From: Arthrobacter sp. 24S4-2
GTDB lineage: Bacteria; Actinomycetota; Actinomycetes; Actinomycetales; Micrococcaceae
Reading direction: 5' to 3'
Length of the DNA stretch: 64,000 bases
Assembly (NCBI RefSeq): GCF_005280255.1
Contig: NZ_CP040018.1
Location: 1,116,001 to 1,180,000, forward strand
Positions 1-8,246 of this stretch are shown here, piece by piece (the stretch's first letter is position 1; the number at the start of each line of letters is the position of its first letter). The position numbers and the translations under genes are program-made. The notes below the pieces were generated by a model. That model searched no databases and was not told the origin of the DNA. It worked only from the letters and a program-made list of their open reading frames with translations.

Positions 1-288
1 GCGTCCGTCCAGCGGATGGGCTGTCCGGGTTACAAAGCCCTGCTCGGTGAGGGCATTGACGATCCGGGTCATGGACGGCGCCTGCACGTGCTCGCGTTCT
101 GCCAGTTCGCGGAGGGTCTGCGGGCCGCCGCCGTTCAGTTGGGCCAGGACCGTGTACTGGCCGGGTGTGATCACGTCACCGGTCGCTTCCACGCGGAGCC
201 TGCGGGAGGTGCGCATCACCGCCGTCCGAAGGTCGATGGCCAGAATGTCCGGCTTGATGCTGTCCCTGGGCTCCCGGTCCGTTGCCAT
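1..288 (-). CDS. MarR family transcriptional regulator, partial
   Basis: The frame begins at the ATG at 286-288 and runs off the left edge, so only the first 96 residues are present. A leading dimerisation helix (around DLRTAVMRTSRRLR) is followed by a winged helix-turn-helix with TPGQYTVLAQL, TLRELAERE and MTRIVNALTEQGF, which is the MarR pattern. MarR proteins are dimeric DNA-binding repressors that usually respond to small ligands or oxidants. Two tandem 13-bp palindromes lie about 30 bases upstream, so autoregulation is likely. The ligand cannot be inferred and no target gene is visible on the other side of the operators. Confidence 0.85.
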   Translation of the reverse strand, partial: MATDREPRDSIKPDILAIDLRTAVMRTSRRLRVEATGDVITPGQYTVLAQLNGGGPQTLRELAEREHVQAPSMTRIVNALTEQGFVTRTAHPLDGR

Positions 289-318
289 CACTGTGCGTTG
301 CGCCTCCCACGAATTTAC

Positions 319-344
319 TTAGCACTGCTAATTAGCTCTGCTAA
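319..344. promoter_or_regulatory. Tandem MarR-type operators
   Basis: Two abutting imperfect palindromes of 13 bp, TTAGCACTGCTAA (319-331) and TTAGCTCTGCTAA (332-344), lie upstream of the MarR start. The spacing and the TTAGCA/TGCTAA half sites are typical of MarR dimer sites. Assignment to the adjacent regulator is inference. Confidence 0.6.
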
Positions 345-790
345 CCATTATGCTCCGGCGGCGTGCAGGCGGCAAGTGCAGCGGTTGCCGCGGAGCACGT
401 CGTCGAGCTCCAGGACTGACGTGGCGCGGCGGGAGGACTCGCAGGCGTCGAGGTGGGTTTGCCTGGCGGGCGTCAGTGACTCTCAGCCGGACGCAGGCGA
501 TATCAGTCGAAACGCAGCCGGTGTCCGGATCAGAACGTTCCACGAGTTGCCAGCAACACCCACGCCACCGAGCATCCACCCCAGTTTGTTCTTCTTCTGC
601 GGTGCCTGGGGCCACCGATGTGGTCCGGGCTGAATGCCGTGACCATGAGGTGGTTGCATCCGTTGTCCCCCTGATCTCGTCTGGCAGCCGAGCCTGACTC
701 TGCGCGGTGGCAGCTCGCTTGGGGATCGCGCGCGATGGGGAGTACTATTCGGGGCCGCAGCCGTCATGCGAGCATGGGCTCACGGAAACG
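345..790. other. Intergenic stretch, no supported gene
   Basis: Open frames here on both strands have no recognisable domain, no convincing ribosome binding site, and overlap each other. A gene divergent from the MarR regulator would be expected here but I see none, so its target may lie elsewhere or have been lost. Confidence 0.5.
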
Positions 791-807
791 CTGAGTAAGG
801 GGACCTG

Positions 808-1317
808 ATGAAATCCAACGAACTGCTGCTGGACGCCTTCGGCCGGATCCGGGAGACCGTGGAAGCAACCCTCGAAGGGGTCGACGGCGGGTCCCTGGTC
901 CGGCGGCCCGCAGGCACCGGAAACTCGATTGCGTGGCTGATCTGGCACCTGGGCCGGGTGGAGGATGCGCAGGTCGCCTCAGCCGCCGGCCTGAAACAGG
1001 TCTGGACCTCGCACGGGTTTGCAGACCGCTTCGACCTGCCGCTTTCAAAGCGTGACACCGGGTACGGCCATTCGAGCGAGCAGGTCGATTCGGTGAAGGC
1101 CCCGCCGGCGCTGCTGCTCGAATACTATGACGCCGTTCACCGGCAGACAGTGGGCTTTCTGGAGACCCTCGGCGACGGGGATCTCGACCGGATCGTCGAC
1201 ACCCGCTGGGACCCGCCCGTCACCCTCGGCGTGCGGCTGGTCAGCACGATCGCCGACTGCCTCCAGCACGTGGGGCAGGCCGCGTACGCCAAAGGCTTGA
1301 ACCGCGGGCGCGGGTAG
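808..1317 (+). CDS. DinB / DUF664 family protein (mycothiol-dependent superfamily)
   Basis: This is a 169-residue four-helix protein of the DinB/MST superfamily. The WHLGRVED motif near residue 47 and DCLQHVGQAAYAKG near the C-terminus supply the paired histidines that bind a divalent metal in this fold. In actinobacteria, DUF664 relatives are predicted thiol (mycothiol or bacillithiol) dependent transferases. The substrate is unknown. The start at 808 is supported by the upstream AAGGGGACCTG. It converges on the ArsR-SRPBCC gene. Confidence 0.8.
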   Translation: MKSNELLLDAFGRIRETVEATLEGVDGGSLVRRPAGTGNSIAWLIWHLGRVEDAQVASAAGLKQVWTSHGFADRFDLPLSKRDTGYGHSSEQVDSVKAPPALLLEYYDAVHRQTVGFLETLGDGDLDRIVDTRWDPPVTLGVRLVSTIADCLQHVGQAAYAKGLNRGRG

Positions 1318-1330
1318 AGCGGGCAAGGGG

Positions 1331-1347
1331 GAGTACGACGGCGGCGC
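1331..1347. repeat. Dispersed GC-rich repeat, short copy
   Basis: The 17 bases GAGTACGACGGCGGCGC are identical to 25111-25127, where they open a longer repeat that also occurs at 4615-4656. This copy lies between two convergent genes. Confidence 0.45.
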
Positions 1348-1371
1348 CGGGTTTGCACCCGCCGGCGAGCC

Positions 1372-2144
1372 TCAGGTGTACATGAGGGAGCCCGGCGTGG
1401 TGAGGAGCTCACCGGTTTCCAGCCAGGTCTTCAGGCCGGAGAGGATCATCGGCCAGCCGCCGTAGAGCTGCTCGTTGGCGCCTTCGCGGAGCTGGTCGTG
1501 CGTGACGGTGAGGTGGCAGGAATCGTCGCCCACCGGCTCGATCTCCCACGTGATGCGCGACGCGCCTTCGGACTTGACGTCCTCGCCCCAGAGTGCGCGC
1601 ATGGTCTGGACGAGCTTGCGCGGCGGGTCCACCTCGATGTTTTCGCCTTCGCCCAGGAGATCCCCGCCGTTGGGTCCCATCTCGAAGCGGCTGCCGGGCG
1701 TCCAGTCCGAGCTGATGGTCATGCCGAACTGGTACTTGCTGCGGATGTCGCTGTCCGTGATGGCTTCCCAGAGCCGCTCGGGGTGGTCTTGATATAGATT
1801 TCGAAGATCTTTTCCATGGGACTTTCCAATCGGGTTTTGAGGTCGCTGAGGGCAGCGGCCCATGGTTCGGCATATTTGCTGACCCAGCGGTCGTGGACCA
1901 GCCGGATGGGGACCGGATTCAGGAAGTGGAGTTTCTCCCGACCCCGACGGCGGGTGACCACCAGGCCGGCTTCCTCCAGTAGTTTGAGGTGCTTCATGAC
2001 CCCGTAGCGGGTCATGTTGAAGCGTGCCTCGAGCGCGTGGAGGGTCTGCCCGTCTTCCCGGAATAGTTCGTCGAGGAGCTCGCGGCGGGTGGGGTCGGCG
2101 AGGGCCTTGAATACAGCGTCCACAAATTCAGAATAGGTGACCAA
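1372..2144 (-). pseudogene. ArsR-type HTH / SRPBCC (AHSA1) fusion protein, frameshifted
   Basis: The N-terminal part reads as an ArsR/SmtB-like winged helix (FKALADPTRRELLDELF, NMTRYGVMKHLKLLEEAGLV, GREKLHFLNPVPI). In the same frame it runs into the start of an AHSA1-type SRPBCC domain (MEKIFEIYIKTTP). The rest of that domain (ERLWEAITDSDIRSKYQFG to the C-terminus) is in another frame. Restoring one base at about 1780-1784 joins them into a 257-residue protein, a known actinobacterial architecture in which the SRPBCC domain probably binds a hydrophobic ligand. The annotated start is a TTG at 2144 inside a 16-bp palindrome, and a GTG at 2121-2123 is an alternative. The one-base loss may be a sequencing error. 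Confidence 0.75.
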
Positions 2145-2152
2145 TTGGTCAC
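2137..2152. promoter_or_regulatory. Palindromic operator over ArsR start
   Basis: GTGACCAATTGGTCAC is a perfect 16-bp palindrome covering the TTG start of the ArsR-SRPBCC gene. It is a natural candidate for the regulator's own operator. If it is, transcription starts in or just before it and the downstream GTG may be the real start. Confidence 0.5.
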
Positions 2153-2384
2153 ATGTCTAGGCTTTCTGAGGCAGCAACTGACGCCGACAGCCACGGGCAA
2201 CCGGAGAAGCGTCGATTTTCATTGATGTGTCCGGGCAGCGGTGCAAAAATGATCGAAGCACTGTGTGTCCAACGCCAAAGACGGCGCCACTTGGGGATGA
2301 CGCATGATCTCCATTGGAGGAACGGAATATGCTGCAGAACCAATGCCGGGGATGGAATAGGGTCGACGCGGGAGGGCCGCGGCC

Positions 2385-3894
2385 ATGACGACACAGCCCC
2401 CGAAGATCCGCCGCCTCCGAGTGCCGGACATCAACGTCGTTGACCACCGGACGCTGAGGAAAGCGCTGGGCGGGACCATCGTCGGCAACACGATGGAATG
2501 GTACGACGTCGGCGTGTTCGGTTACCTGATCACCACCATGGGCCCGGTGTTCCTGCCCGAGGCGGACAAAGCCGTACAGAACCTGTTCCTGCTGGGAACC
2601 TTCGGCGCCACGTTTATCGCCCGTCCGGTGGGCGGGATGTTCTTCGGCTGGCTGGGCGACAAGATCGGCCGGCAGAAGGTGCTGGCCATGACCCTGATGC
2701 TGATGGCGGCGGCCACGTTCGTCGTCGGCCTCCTCCCGGGCTACACGGTGCTGGGCATCTGGGCCGCCGTTCTTCTCGTGGCCACCAAGCTGATCCAGGG
2801 GTTTTCCACCGGCGGTGAGTACGCCGGCGCCACTACGTTCGTCTGTGAGCATTCGCCGGACAGGCGCCGGGGCTTCTTCGTCAGTTTCCTGGACATGGGC
2901 AGTTACCTGGGCTTCGCCCTTGGCGCTGGGCTGGTTTCCGCCCTTCAGTTGGGGTTGGGGCAGGACCAGATGGAGGCGTGGGGCTGGCGCATTCCGTTCC
3001 TGATCGCCGGTCCGCTGGGCATCATCGCCATCTACTTCCGGATGAAAATTGAGGAGTCACCAGCATTTAAGGCAACCCTCGAAGCGGAAGACGAATCCGC
3101 CCGGCATCCTGAGACCGGCGAGGTGCTCGGGCCCGTGGGGCCGGTGGGCATTTTCAAGGCTCACTGGCGCAGGATCGTGCTGGCCATGATTCTAGTGGCT
3201 GCCGGCAATACGGTGGGCTACGCCCTCACGTCCTACATGCCCACGTACCTGACCAGCAACAAGGGATACGACGAGATCCACGGAACGCTGCTGACCATCC
3301 CCGTGCTGGTGGTCATGTCGTTGTGCATCCCCTTTACCGGTCGTCTTTCGGACCGGATAGGCCGACGTCCCGTGCTCTGGATCGGTGCCATCAGCACAGT
3401 GGTGCTGTCGACGCCGGCGTTCCTTCTGATCTCGATAGGAACGGTTCCTGCAACCATTACCGGCCTGGCCCTGGTCGCATTCCCCGTCACCTTCTTCGTC
3501 GCCAACCTTGCGTCGGCGCTGCCGGCTCTGTTCCCCACGGCCCACCGCTACGGGCCATGGGCATCGCCTACAACTTTGCCGTCGCCATCTTCGGCGGCAC
3601 CACCCCTTCATCATCGCCTCCCTCATCCAGGTGACGGGCAACGACATGATGCCCGCCTACTACCTGATGGCCACCTCGGCGATCGCCGCAGTCACCATCT
3701 ACTTCCTGCCGGAATCAGCCCGGCGCCACCTGCCCGGATCAATGCCTAGTGTCGACTCGGAAGAGGCGGCCCGCGAACTGGTGGCGACGCAGGATGAGAA
3801 CCCACTGCTGGATATGGACACGCTGCCGTTTGACAGCAGCTATGAGGCCGCACGGGGGTCTCACGTGGGACATGAGGGGGACGACGCCCGGTAG
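2385..3894 (+). pseudogene. MFS metabolite/H+ symporter (MHS, ProP-like), two frameshifts
   Basis: Twelve-helix MFS transporter of the metabolite:H+ symporter group. It shows the MHS opening TIVGNTMEWYDVGVFGYL, the loop motif GWLGDKIGRQKVLAM, GFSTGGEYAGATTF, and the second-half loop GRLSDRIGRRPVL. ProP-type proteins import proline, betaine or organic acids with protons; the substrate is not inferable. The frame is intact to about 3550, where one base is missing (FPTAHRYG then AMGIAYNFAVAIFGGT). A second base is missing at about 3605 (before FIIASLIQVTGN). Restoring both gives about 503 residues, the usual family length. The last codons overlap a dispersed repeat. Confidence 0.8.
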
Positions 3895-3905
3895 TTGAGG
3901 GCGCA
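3860..3905. repeat. Dispersed repeat D, copy 1
   Basis: This 46-bp stretch matches 8959-9003 at most positions; both contain GGGACATG, GGGGACG, CGCCCG, TAG and TGAG in the same order. Here it covers the stop codon of the MHS transporter. Confidence 0.45.
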
Positions 3906-4164
3906 CAAGATGGGTGGCACGAAGCGGCGCCCGTCACCCTCGGCGCAGCACTATTTCCGTAGCCAAGAATCGGTTCCATAATGGGTCCATAAGCTTCGGG
4001 GACCCTCGCGCGGTTGATGGCTGGCGCAGCGCAGCAGAGTCCCAGGTGGCTGCCCCGGTACTTGGCGGAACGGGCGGCCACGGTCACGGGACAAGATGTT
4101 CCGGAACCGCTACCGGGGGAGAACATCGCCATCAACGAGAGAACAATGCACAAAGGAAATCATC

Positions 4165-4545
4165 ATGCTCAAGGATTTAGAGATCATGGCTGTCCTTCCC
4201 GCGAAGGACATCAACAGGGCGAAGGATTTCTATCGGGACAAGCTGGGGTTGGAACCTTCCGAGTCCCCTGAGGACGACAGCCTGATGTACCGCGCCGGCA
4301 AGGGAACGGGCTTCCTCGTTTACCAGACAGAGAATGCAGGGTCAGCCAAGAACACCCAGATGGGCTGGGAAACGGACAACCTCGAACGCGAGATGGAGGA
4401 CCTGCGGGGCCGCGGCGTCGTCTTTGAAGACTACGATTTTCCCGGCCTGAAGACGGAGAACGGCATTGCCACGAGTGACTGGGGGAAGGCCGCCTGGTTC
4501 CTGGACAGTGAAGGGAACATCCTCAACATCTCTCAGCGCGCGTAG
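4165..4545 (+). CDS. VOC family (glyoxalase/bleomycin resistance-like) protein
   Basis: This 126-residue single-domain VOC protein has two beta-alpha-beta-beta-beta modules. The first starts MAVLPAKDINRAKDFYRDKLGL and the second ends WGKAAWFLDSEGNILNISQ, where the acidic residue of LDSEGN is a usual metal ligand. The family covers glyoxalases, dioxygenases and antibiotic-binding proteins; small stand-alone members like this are mostly uncharacterised. The ATG at 4165 is chosen over longer alternatives because AAAGGAA precedes it by six bases and the domain starts there. Its 3' end overlaps the end of the convergent gene by 13 bases. Confidence 0.8.
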   Translation: MLKDLEIMAVLPAKDINRAKDFYRDKLGLEPSESPEDDSLMYRAGKGTGFLVYQTENAGSAKNTQMGWETDNLEREMEDLRGRGVVFEDYDFPGLKTENGIATSDWGKAAWFLDSEGNILNISQRA

Positions 4546-4907
4546 CAATCAACGCCCCCGCGGAGCAATGCGGTGAGCGCCACAAAACGGTACGGCCAGG
4601 CGTTCATGCGGAAAGAGAACGGCGTCGGCGCTCGCCGCTGCGGTCCCTCGCCGGGGCGGGCCACCGTCATCCATTTGTGCAGGGGGAGGGTGGCGAGGAT
4701 GCCCTTCAATTCTGTCTCACTGTCTGCCCTCCAGAGGCCAAGCGTTCGCCACTCACCCGGCTCGACCGGAGGCCTCCACAGCCGGAGAAGGTGACCTTGC
4801 TCGGCCAGTTCTGCGGCCCTGAGCGCTTCCCGTGACCTGGTGTCCTCTACGGTCGCGTCTGCTGTTCCGTCGGGAACGTTTGTAATGAGGGTGGTCAGGA
4901 ATTCCAT
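4533..4907 (-). CDS. Muconolactone delta-isomerase-like protein with altered C-terminus
   Basis: The first 85 residues (MEFLTTLITNVPDG, EQGHLLRLWRPP, EWRTLGLWRADSETELKGIL, LPLHKWMTV) follow the ferredoxin-like fold of muconolactone isomerase (CatC) relatives. These work in beta-ketoadipate aromatic breakdown or act as uncharacterised homologues. Family members usually end shortly after the LPL..WMT motif with a Pro/His-rich tail. Here the frame instead continues about 38 residues through a GC-rich dispersed repeat (4615-4656), so the natural tail looks replaced. The ATG at 4907 has a GAAGAAGGAA ribosome site. It lies 17 bases after the TDT transporter and is probably cotranscribed with it. 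Confidence 0.6.
   Translation of the reverse strand: MEFLTTLITNVPDGTADATVEDTRSREALRAAELAEQGHLLRLWRPPVEPGEWRTLGLWRADSETELKGILATLPLHKWMTVARPGEGPQRRAPTPFSFRMNAWPYRFVALTALLRGGVDCYAR
4615..4656. repeat. Dispersed GC-rich repeat, copy 2
   Basis: GGCGCTCGCCGCTGCGGTCC followed by CTCGCCGGGG matches 25122-25154 at about 27 of 30 positions. It lies inside the C-terminal coding part of the muconolactone-isomerase-like gene. Confidence 0.5.
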
Positions 4908-4924
4908 TTCCTTCTTCTTCCTTA

Positions 4925-5956
4925 CTAAACGGATTGGTGAGGGGCGTCGGCCCGGATGGCGGCTGGCAGTCGCCGTGCTTCGCGGGCGGTGGCGATGAGC
5001 AGGAGGATCGATTTGGTCGCGATCGACACGACGAGGAGCGTAACGGCGGCGAGCAATCCGACTGTGATGGCCTGCCAGGCAAGCGGCTGGAGTAGGTGCA
5101 GCCACGTGATGGCCAGCGCAGCGACACTCGCCACGGGGAAGGTGAATGACCAGAAGCCGAGCGAGAACGGCAGCGCGCAGTAGCGCGGCAACAGCAGCAC
5201 CTGGATCATCATCATTAACGCCGTCATTGCCGTCAACCCCTCGAACACATGATCGGGTCGACCGCCGGAGATCGTAAGCCACGCTGCTGACGCGACTGCC
5301 GGGGGAGCCATCATGATCGCGAGTGTCGGGACGAGCGGTGCGGGCATGGTTGGACGGAGCGCGAGCCGGAGGAAGACGAAGACGGAGATCACCAGCCAGA
5401 AGAAGATGCCGATTGCGAAGCTTCCGACGGCAAGCCACTCAGGCCCCGTCTCTGCAGCAGTGAGTGCACCGACTAGACCGGCTGCACTGATGGGCAGGTA
5501 GTACCCGCCGTGAACGGATTCGAGTGGCATCTCCCCGCGCATCCAGAAGCTCAGAATCCATGCGGCGAACGCGGCCGCGGCGCCGAGGGAGATCAACGTC
5601 AGCACGGTTCCGGCAATCGGAATCGTGCGGTGAAGGGCCGCTCCGAGCAGCATCGCGGCGATGGGAAGCAATGCCGCAAGGGGACCCTGAGCGAAGTGCG
5701 TGAGCTGATGAGAGAGTGGTTGATCGGTGCGCGTGCCGCGGTACACGTGCACCGCGATGGTCCAGATCCAGGAGATCGCAGCGATCAGCCAGAACGCTTG
5801 CCCGAGCTCGAACGGGAGGCTGAGCGCGGAAGTCGCCACGGACCAAACTTGGGCGAGGCCCGCCAAGCCCAGTGGGATGGCGAGTGTGTTCAACGGGACA
5901 CGCGTTCGCCCGCTTGTCGCAGGGGTGACGTGCGCCGAGAGGAGTTGAGCAGACAA
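4925..5956 (-). CDS. TDT/SLAC1 family membrane transporter (TehA-like)
   Basis: A 343-residue integral membrane protein with about ten hydrophobic helices. It starts NTLAIPLGLAGLAQVW, a helix typical of the tellurite-resistance/dicarboxylate transporter (TDT) family that includes TehA and plant SLAC1 anion channels. HGGYYLPISAAGL and PRYCALPFSLGFWSFTFPVA are further family landmarks. The likely role is anion or C4-dicarboxylate passage across the inner membrane. The TTG at 5954-5956 is chosen because AGGAAGG precedes it by seven bases and the longer frame is only the shadow of the transposase. The IS110 element ends just upstream, so its promoter may have been changed by the insertion. Confidence 0.8.
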   Translation of the reverse strand: MSAQLLSAHVTPATSGRTRVPLNTLAIPLGLAGLAQVWSVATSALSLPFELGQAFWLIAAISWIWTIAVHVYRGTRTDQPLSHQLTHFAQGPLAALLPIAAMLLGAALHRTIPIAGTVLTLISLGAAAAFAAWILSFWMRGEMPLESVHGGYYLPISAAGLVGALTAAETGPEWLAVGSFAIGIFFWLVISVFVFLRLALRPTMPAPLVPTLAIMMAPPAVASAAWLTISGGRPDHVFEGLTAMTALMMMIQVLLLPRYCALPFSLGFWSFTFPVASVAALAITWLHLLQPLAWQAITVGLLAAVTLLVVSIATKSILLLIATAREARRLPAAIRADAPHQSV

Positions 5957-5971
5957 CGGAATGCCTTCCTG

Positions 5972-5989
5972 ATAGGGGGGTGTCCCTAT
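5972..5989. repeat. Inverted repeat at IS110 downstream end
   Basis: ATAGGG (5972-5977) and CCCTAT (5984-5989) form a six-base stem with a six-base loop between the transposase gene and the TDT transporter. It could be part of the IS right end or the transporter leader. A TTGACA hexamer reading toward the transporter lies at 5996-6001. Confidence 0.35.
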
Positions 5990-7560
5990 GTTTTTTGTCA
6001 AGCGTTGGGCCCCGGTTTTCTTTGCAAGTGGTGTGACCTGTTTGTGGGCAGAGATGCATGGCCAGCGGTGTGTCGCCGCCAGCTGACAGGCCAGGCCGTT
6101 CAGGCGCTTTGAGTCCCGGGTGCTTCGTATAGGGTGCCGTCGCGGAGCATTGCGAAGAGGACGTCGCAGCGGCGCCGTGCGAGGGCGATGAGGGCCTGGT
6201 TGTGGCGCTTGCCTTCGGCACGTTTGCGGTCGTAGTAGGCCCTTGAGAGTGGGTCTTTGAGCGCGGCGAAAGCGGAGAGGAAGAATGCCCGTTTGAGGCT
6301 TTTGTTGCCTTTTTTGGAAGGATGGTCGCCGCGGATCGAGGTGCCCGACCGCCACGTCACCGGGGCCAGTCCGGCGTACGAGGCAAGATGGCCGGCGGTC
6401 TTGAATTCCTTGCCCGCAACTTCGGTGATGATTCGCGCTTCCGTCCTGACCCCGACCGCCGGAATGGAGGTCAGGACGGTGTGAAGAGGGTGGGCCTCCA
6501 CAAGCGCTTCGACCTGGGTGAGGATCTCGTCCCGGGACGTTCGCAACTGCTTGAGCATCGCTGCCAGCTGCGGCAGGACGATGCCTGCGGCGTTGGTGCC
6601 GGCGACCACGACGGTCTGCTCTCCCAAGGCGGTGAATACCTCGGCAGCCCAGGCCTTCCCGGCCCGCGGAGCGTGGCGGGACAGGAGCGTGGCGACCCTG
6701 TTCTGCCCGGCCTTGCGCAGAGTGGAGGGCGTGGGGTACTTGACCAGCAGCTCGGCCATGGCCGGGTGGTCCAAATGCATGCCAATGACCCGTTCCAGAG
6801 CCGGATGGACCTGCGCGAGCAACCCGCGGATCCGGTTTGAGGTGGCCGTGGCCTGCTTGGCCAGGTCATCATCAAAACCACACAACATCGACAGCTCCGC
6901 GGCCTGCTCGTCGGCGACGACGATGGAGCGAAGCGTGTGCGGCAGGGACCGGGCAGCCTCGGCAATTATCGCCGCGTCCCGGGCGTCCGTTTTGGCCTCG
7001 CCGGGGTGCAAGTCAGCGATGCGCCGCATGGCCAGACCGGGCAGGTAGCCGACCATAATGCCCTCTGCCTGTGCCACGGCGACCGGCAGGGCACCAATGG
7101 TGGAGGGCTGGTCAACGACCAACAGCACGCGTCCCTTGCCCGCTACGGCCTTGATGATGGAGCGTAATTTGGCCTCGTCCTGGGGCAGTGCCCGGTCGAG
7201 GATCTTCTTGCCCTGGCGATCGATGGCGACCGCGTGGTGATTGCTCTTGCCGACGTCAACACCGATGAAGATGTCGACGAGTTTATGGTCATTGATCAAC
7301 GCAGACCTCCCAGAATTTGTGTCCGTCAAATCTGTGTTGGCATGTCCCGCGGCGGCAAGGCCCGGCATCCACGTTACGGCTGACCTACGCGGTGCTTCCT
7401 TGCGCTGGTCCGGTCCCCATTAGCGATCCCCTGGCGCCTATCGAATCCCGGTGACAACACCCCCCGGATCATTGATGACTGGGGGAATTAATCATGCCGG
7501 GACCGACAGGCCAACAACCCCAATTCTTACTCGATAAGGGCTACTAAGAAGGTAACGGGG
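5990..7560 (-). mobile_element. IS110 family insertion sequence (ends approximate)
   Basis: An intact IS110-type transposase sits between long non-coding flanks of about 100 bases downstream and up to 260 upstream. There are no terminal inverted repeats, as expected for IS110, so exact ends cannot be set from one copy. In the IS110 subgroup the non-coding left end ahead of the transposase encodes the bridge RNA that pairs with donor and target; here that would lie within about 7300-7560. Confidence 0.6.
6100..7299 (-). CDS. IS110 family transposase
   Basis: 399 residues with the N-terminal DEDD RuvC-like domain (FIGVDVGKSNHHAVAID, LVVDQPSTIG, EAKTDARDAAIIAEAAR). A central helical region follows, then the C-terminal transposase_20 domain (LTSIPAVGVRTEARIITEV, HLASYAGLAPVTWRSG) with the serine-containing tail. 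IS110 enzymes act as RNA-guided recombinases using both domains. The start is the TTG at 7299 because GGGAGG lies just upstream; an extended frame to 7368 lacks homology. No disruption is visible, so it may be active. Confidence 0.9.
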   Translation of the reverse strand: MINDHKLVDIFIGVDVGKSNHHAVAIDRQGKKILDRALPQDEAKLRSIIKAVAGKGRVLLVVDQPSTIGALPVAVAQAEGIMVGYLPGLAMRRIADLHPGEAKTDARDAAIIAEAARSLPHTLRSIVVADEQAAELSMLCGFDDDLAKQATATSNRIRGLLAQVHPALERVIGMHLDHPAMAELLVKYPTPSTLRKAGQNRVATLLSRHAPRAGKAWAAEVFTALGEQTVVVAGTNAAGIVLPQLAAMLKQLRTSRDEILTQVEALVEAHPLHTVLTSIPAVGVRTEARIITEVAGKEFKTAGHLASYAGLAPVTWRSGTSIRGDHPSKKGNKSLKRAFFLSAFAALKDPLSRAYYDRKRAEGKRHNQALIALARRRCDVLFAMLRDGTLYEAPGTQSA

Positions 7561-7634
7561 GAGGGGACCCACGATTGGTCCCATCAGCAGTTTTTGACCT
7601 TGAAGTACAATATCACGCAGGTTACGCTTTTCCC

Positions 7635-8204
7635 ATGGGCAGACCGATGCAGTTTGAGACGGACACAGCCGTCGACAAGGCGATGGACCTGTTCTGGCGT
7701 CAGGGGTACGCCGGGACCACGCCGCAGGAGTTGGCCAGTGAGCTGGGGATCGGCAAAGGCAGTCTCTACAACACGTTTGAGAGCAAGCACGCGCTGTTTA
7801 TGCGGGCCCTTCGGCGCTACAGCGAGAGACGACTCGAGTACCTGACCGACCTGTTCTCAGCGCCTGGGCCGATCCGGCCGCGTCTCAAAGGAGCGATGAC
7901 CGTCCTTGCCGGCGTAGGCGAGCACCAGCGGGGGTGCGTCATGGTCAATGCTGCCGCCGAGCTTGGCACCGCCGACGACGACGTAAACCGCATTGCGGAC
8001 CACCTCTTCACACGGATCGAAGCTGTGTTTCGGCAAGCAATCGCGCAGGGACAAGAGTCCGGAGAATTCAGCATGGATCGGGATGCCGAGGCCGCCGCCA
8101 GCCAGCTGCTTGCTTCTGTGGTCGGGCTGAGCGTGCTCGTCAAGGCAGGTGGGCCGTTGGAGAGGTTCGGCGCCGTCGTCGACAGCATCGTCGACGGATT
8201 GTGA
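7635..8204 (+). CDS. TetR family transcriptional regulator
   Basis: 189 residues. The N-terminal HTH reads DKAMDLFWRQGYAGTTPQELASELGIGKGSLYNTFESKHALFMRAL with short gaps, the TetR/AcrR signature, and the C-terminal half (about 75-189) is the TetR_C ligand and dimer domain. GCVMVNAAAELG in the C-domain is common in TetR proteins controlling redox or efflux genes. The ATG at 7635 fits the domain start (MGRPMQFETDTAVDKAM). No strong ribosome site is seen. A GGGACC...GGTCCC inverted repeat at 7564-7582 upstream is a possible operator. No obvious target gene is adjacent. Confidence 0.85.
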   Translation: MGRPMQFETDTAVDKAMDLFWRQGYAGTTPQELASELGIGKGSLYNTFESKHALFMRALRRYSERRLEYLTDLFSAPGPIRPRLKGAMTVLAGVGEHQRGCVMVNAAAELGTADDDVNRIADHLFTRIEAVFRQAIAQGQESGEFSMDRDAEAAASQLLASVVGLSVLVKAGGPLERFGAVVDSIVDGL

Positions 8205-8246
8205 CCTCGAAAAGAATCCACGATCAGACGTGGGCAGGCGCGCGGC

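Noticed and set aside
5439..6221. 260-residue open frame on the minus strand over the TDT and transposase genes
   Set aside because: It crosses two real genes out of frame and is Arg/His/Pro-rich without homology.
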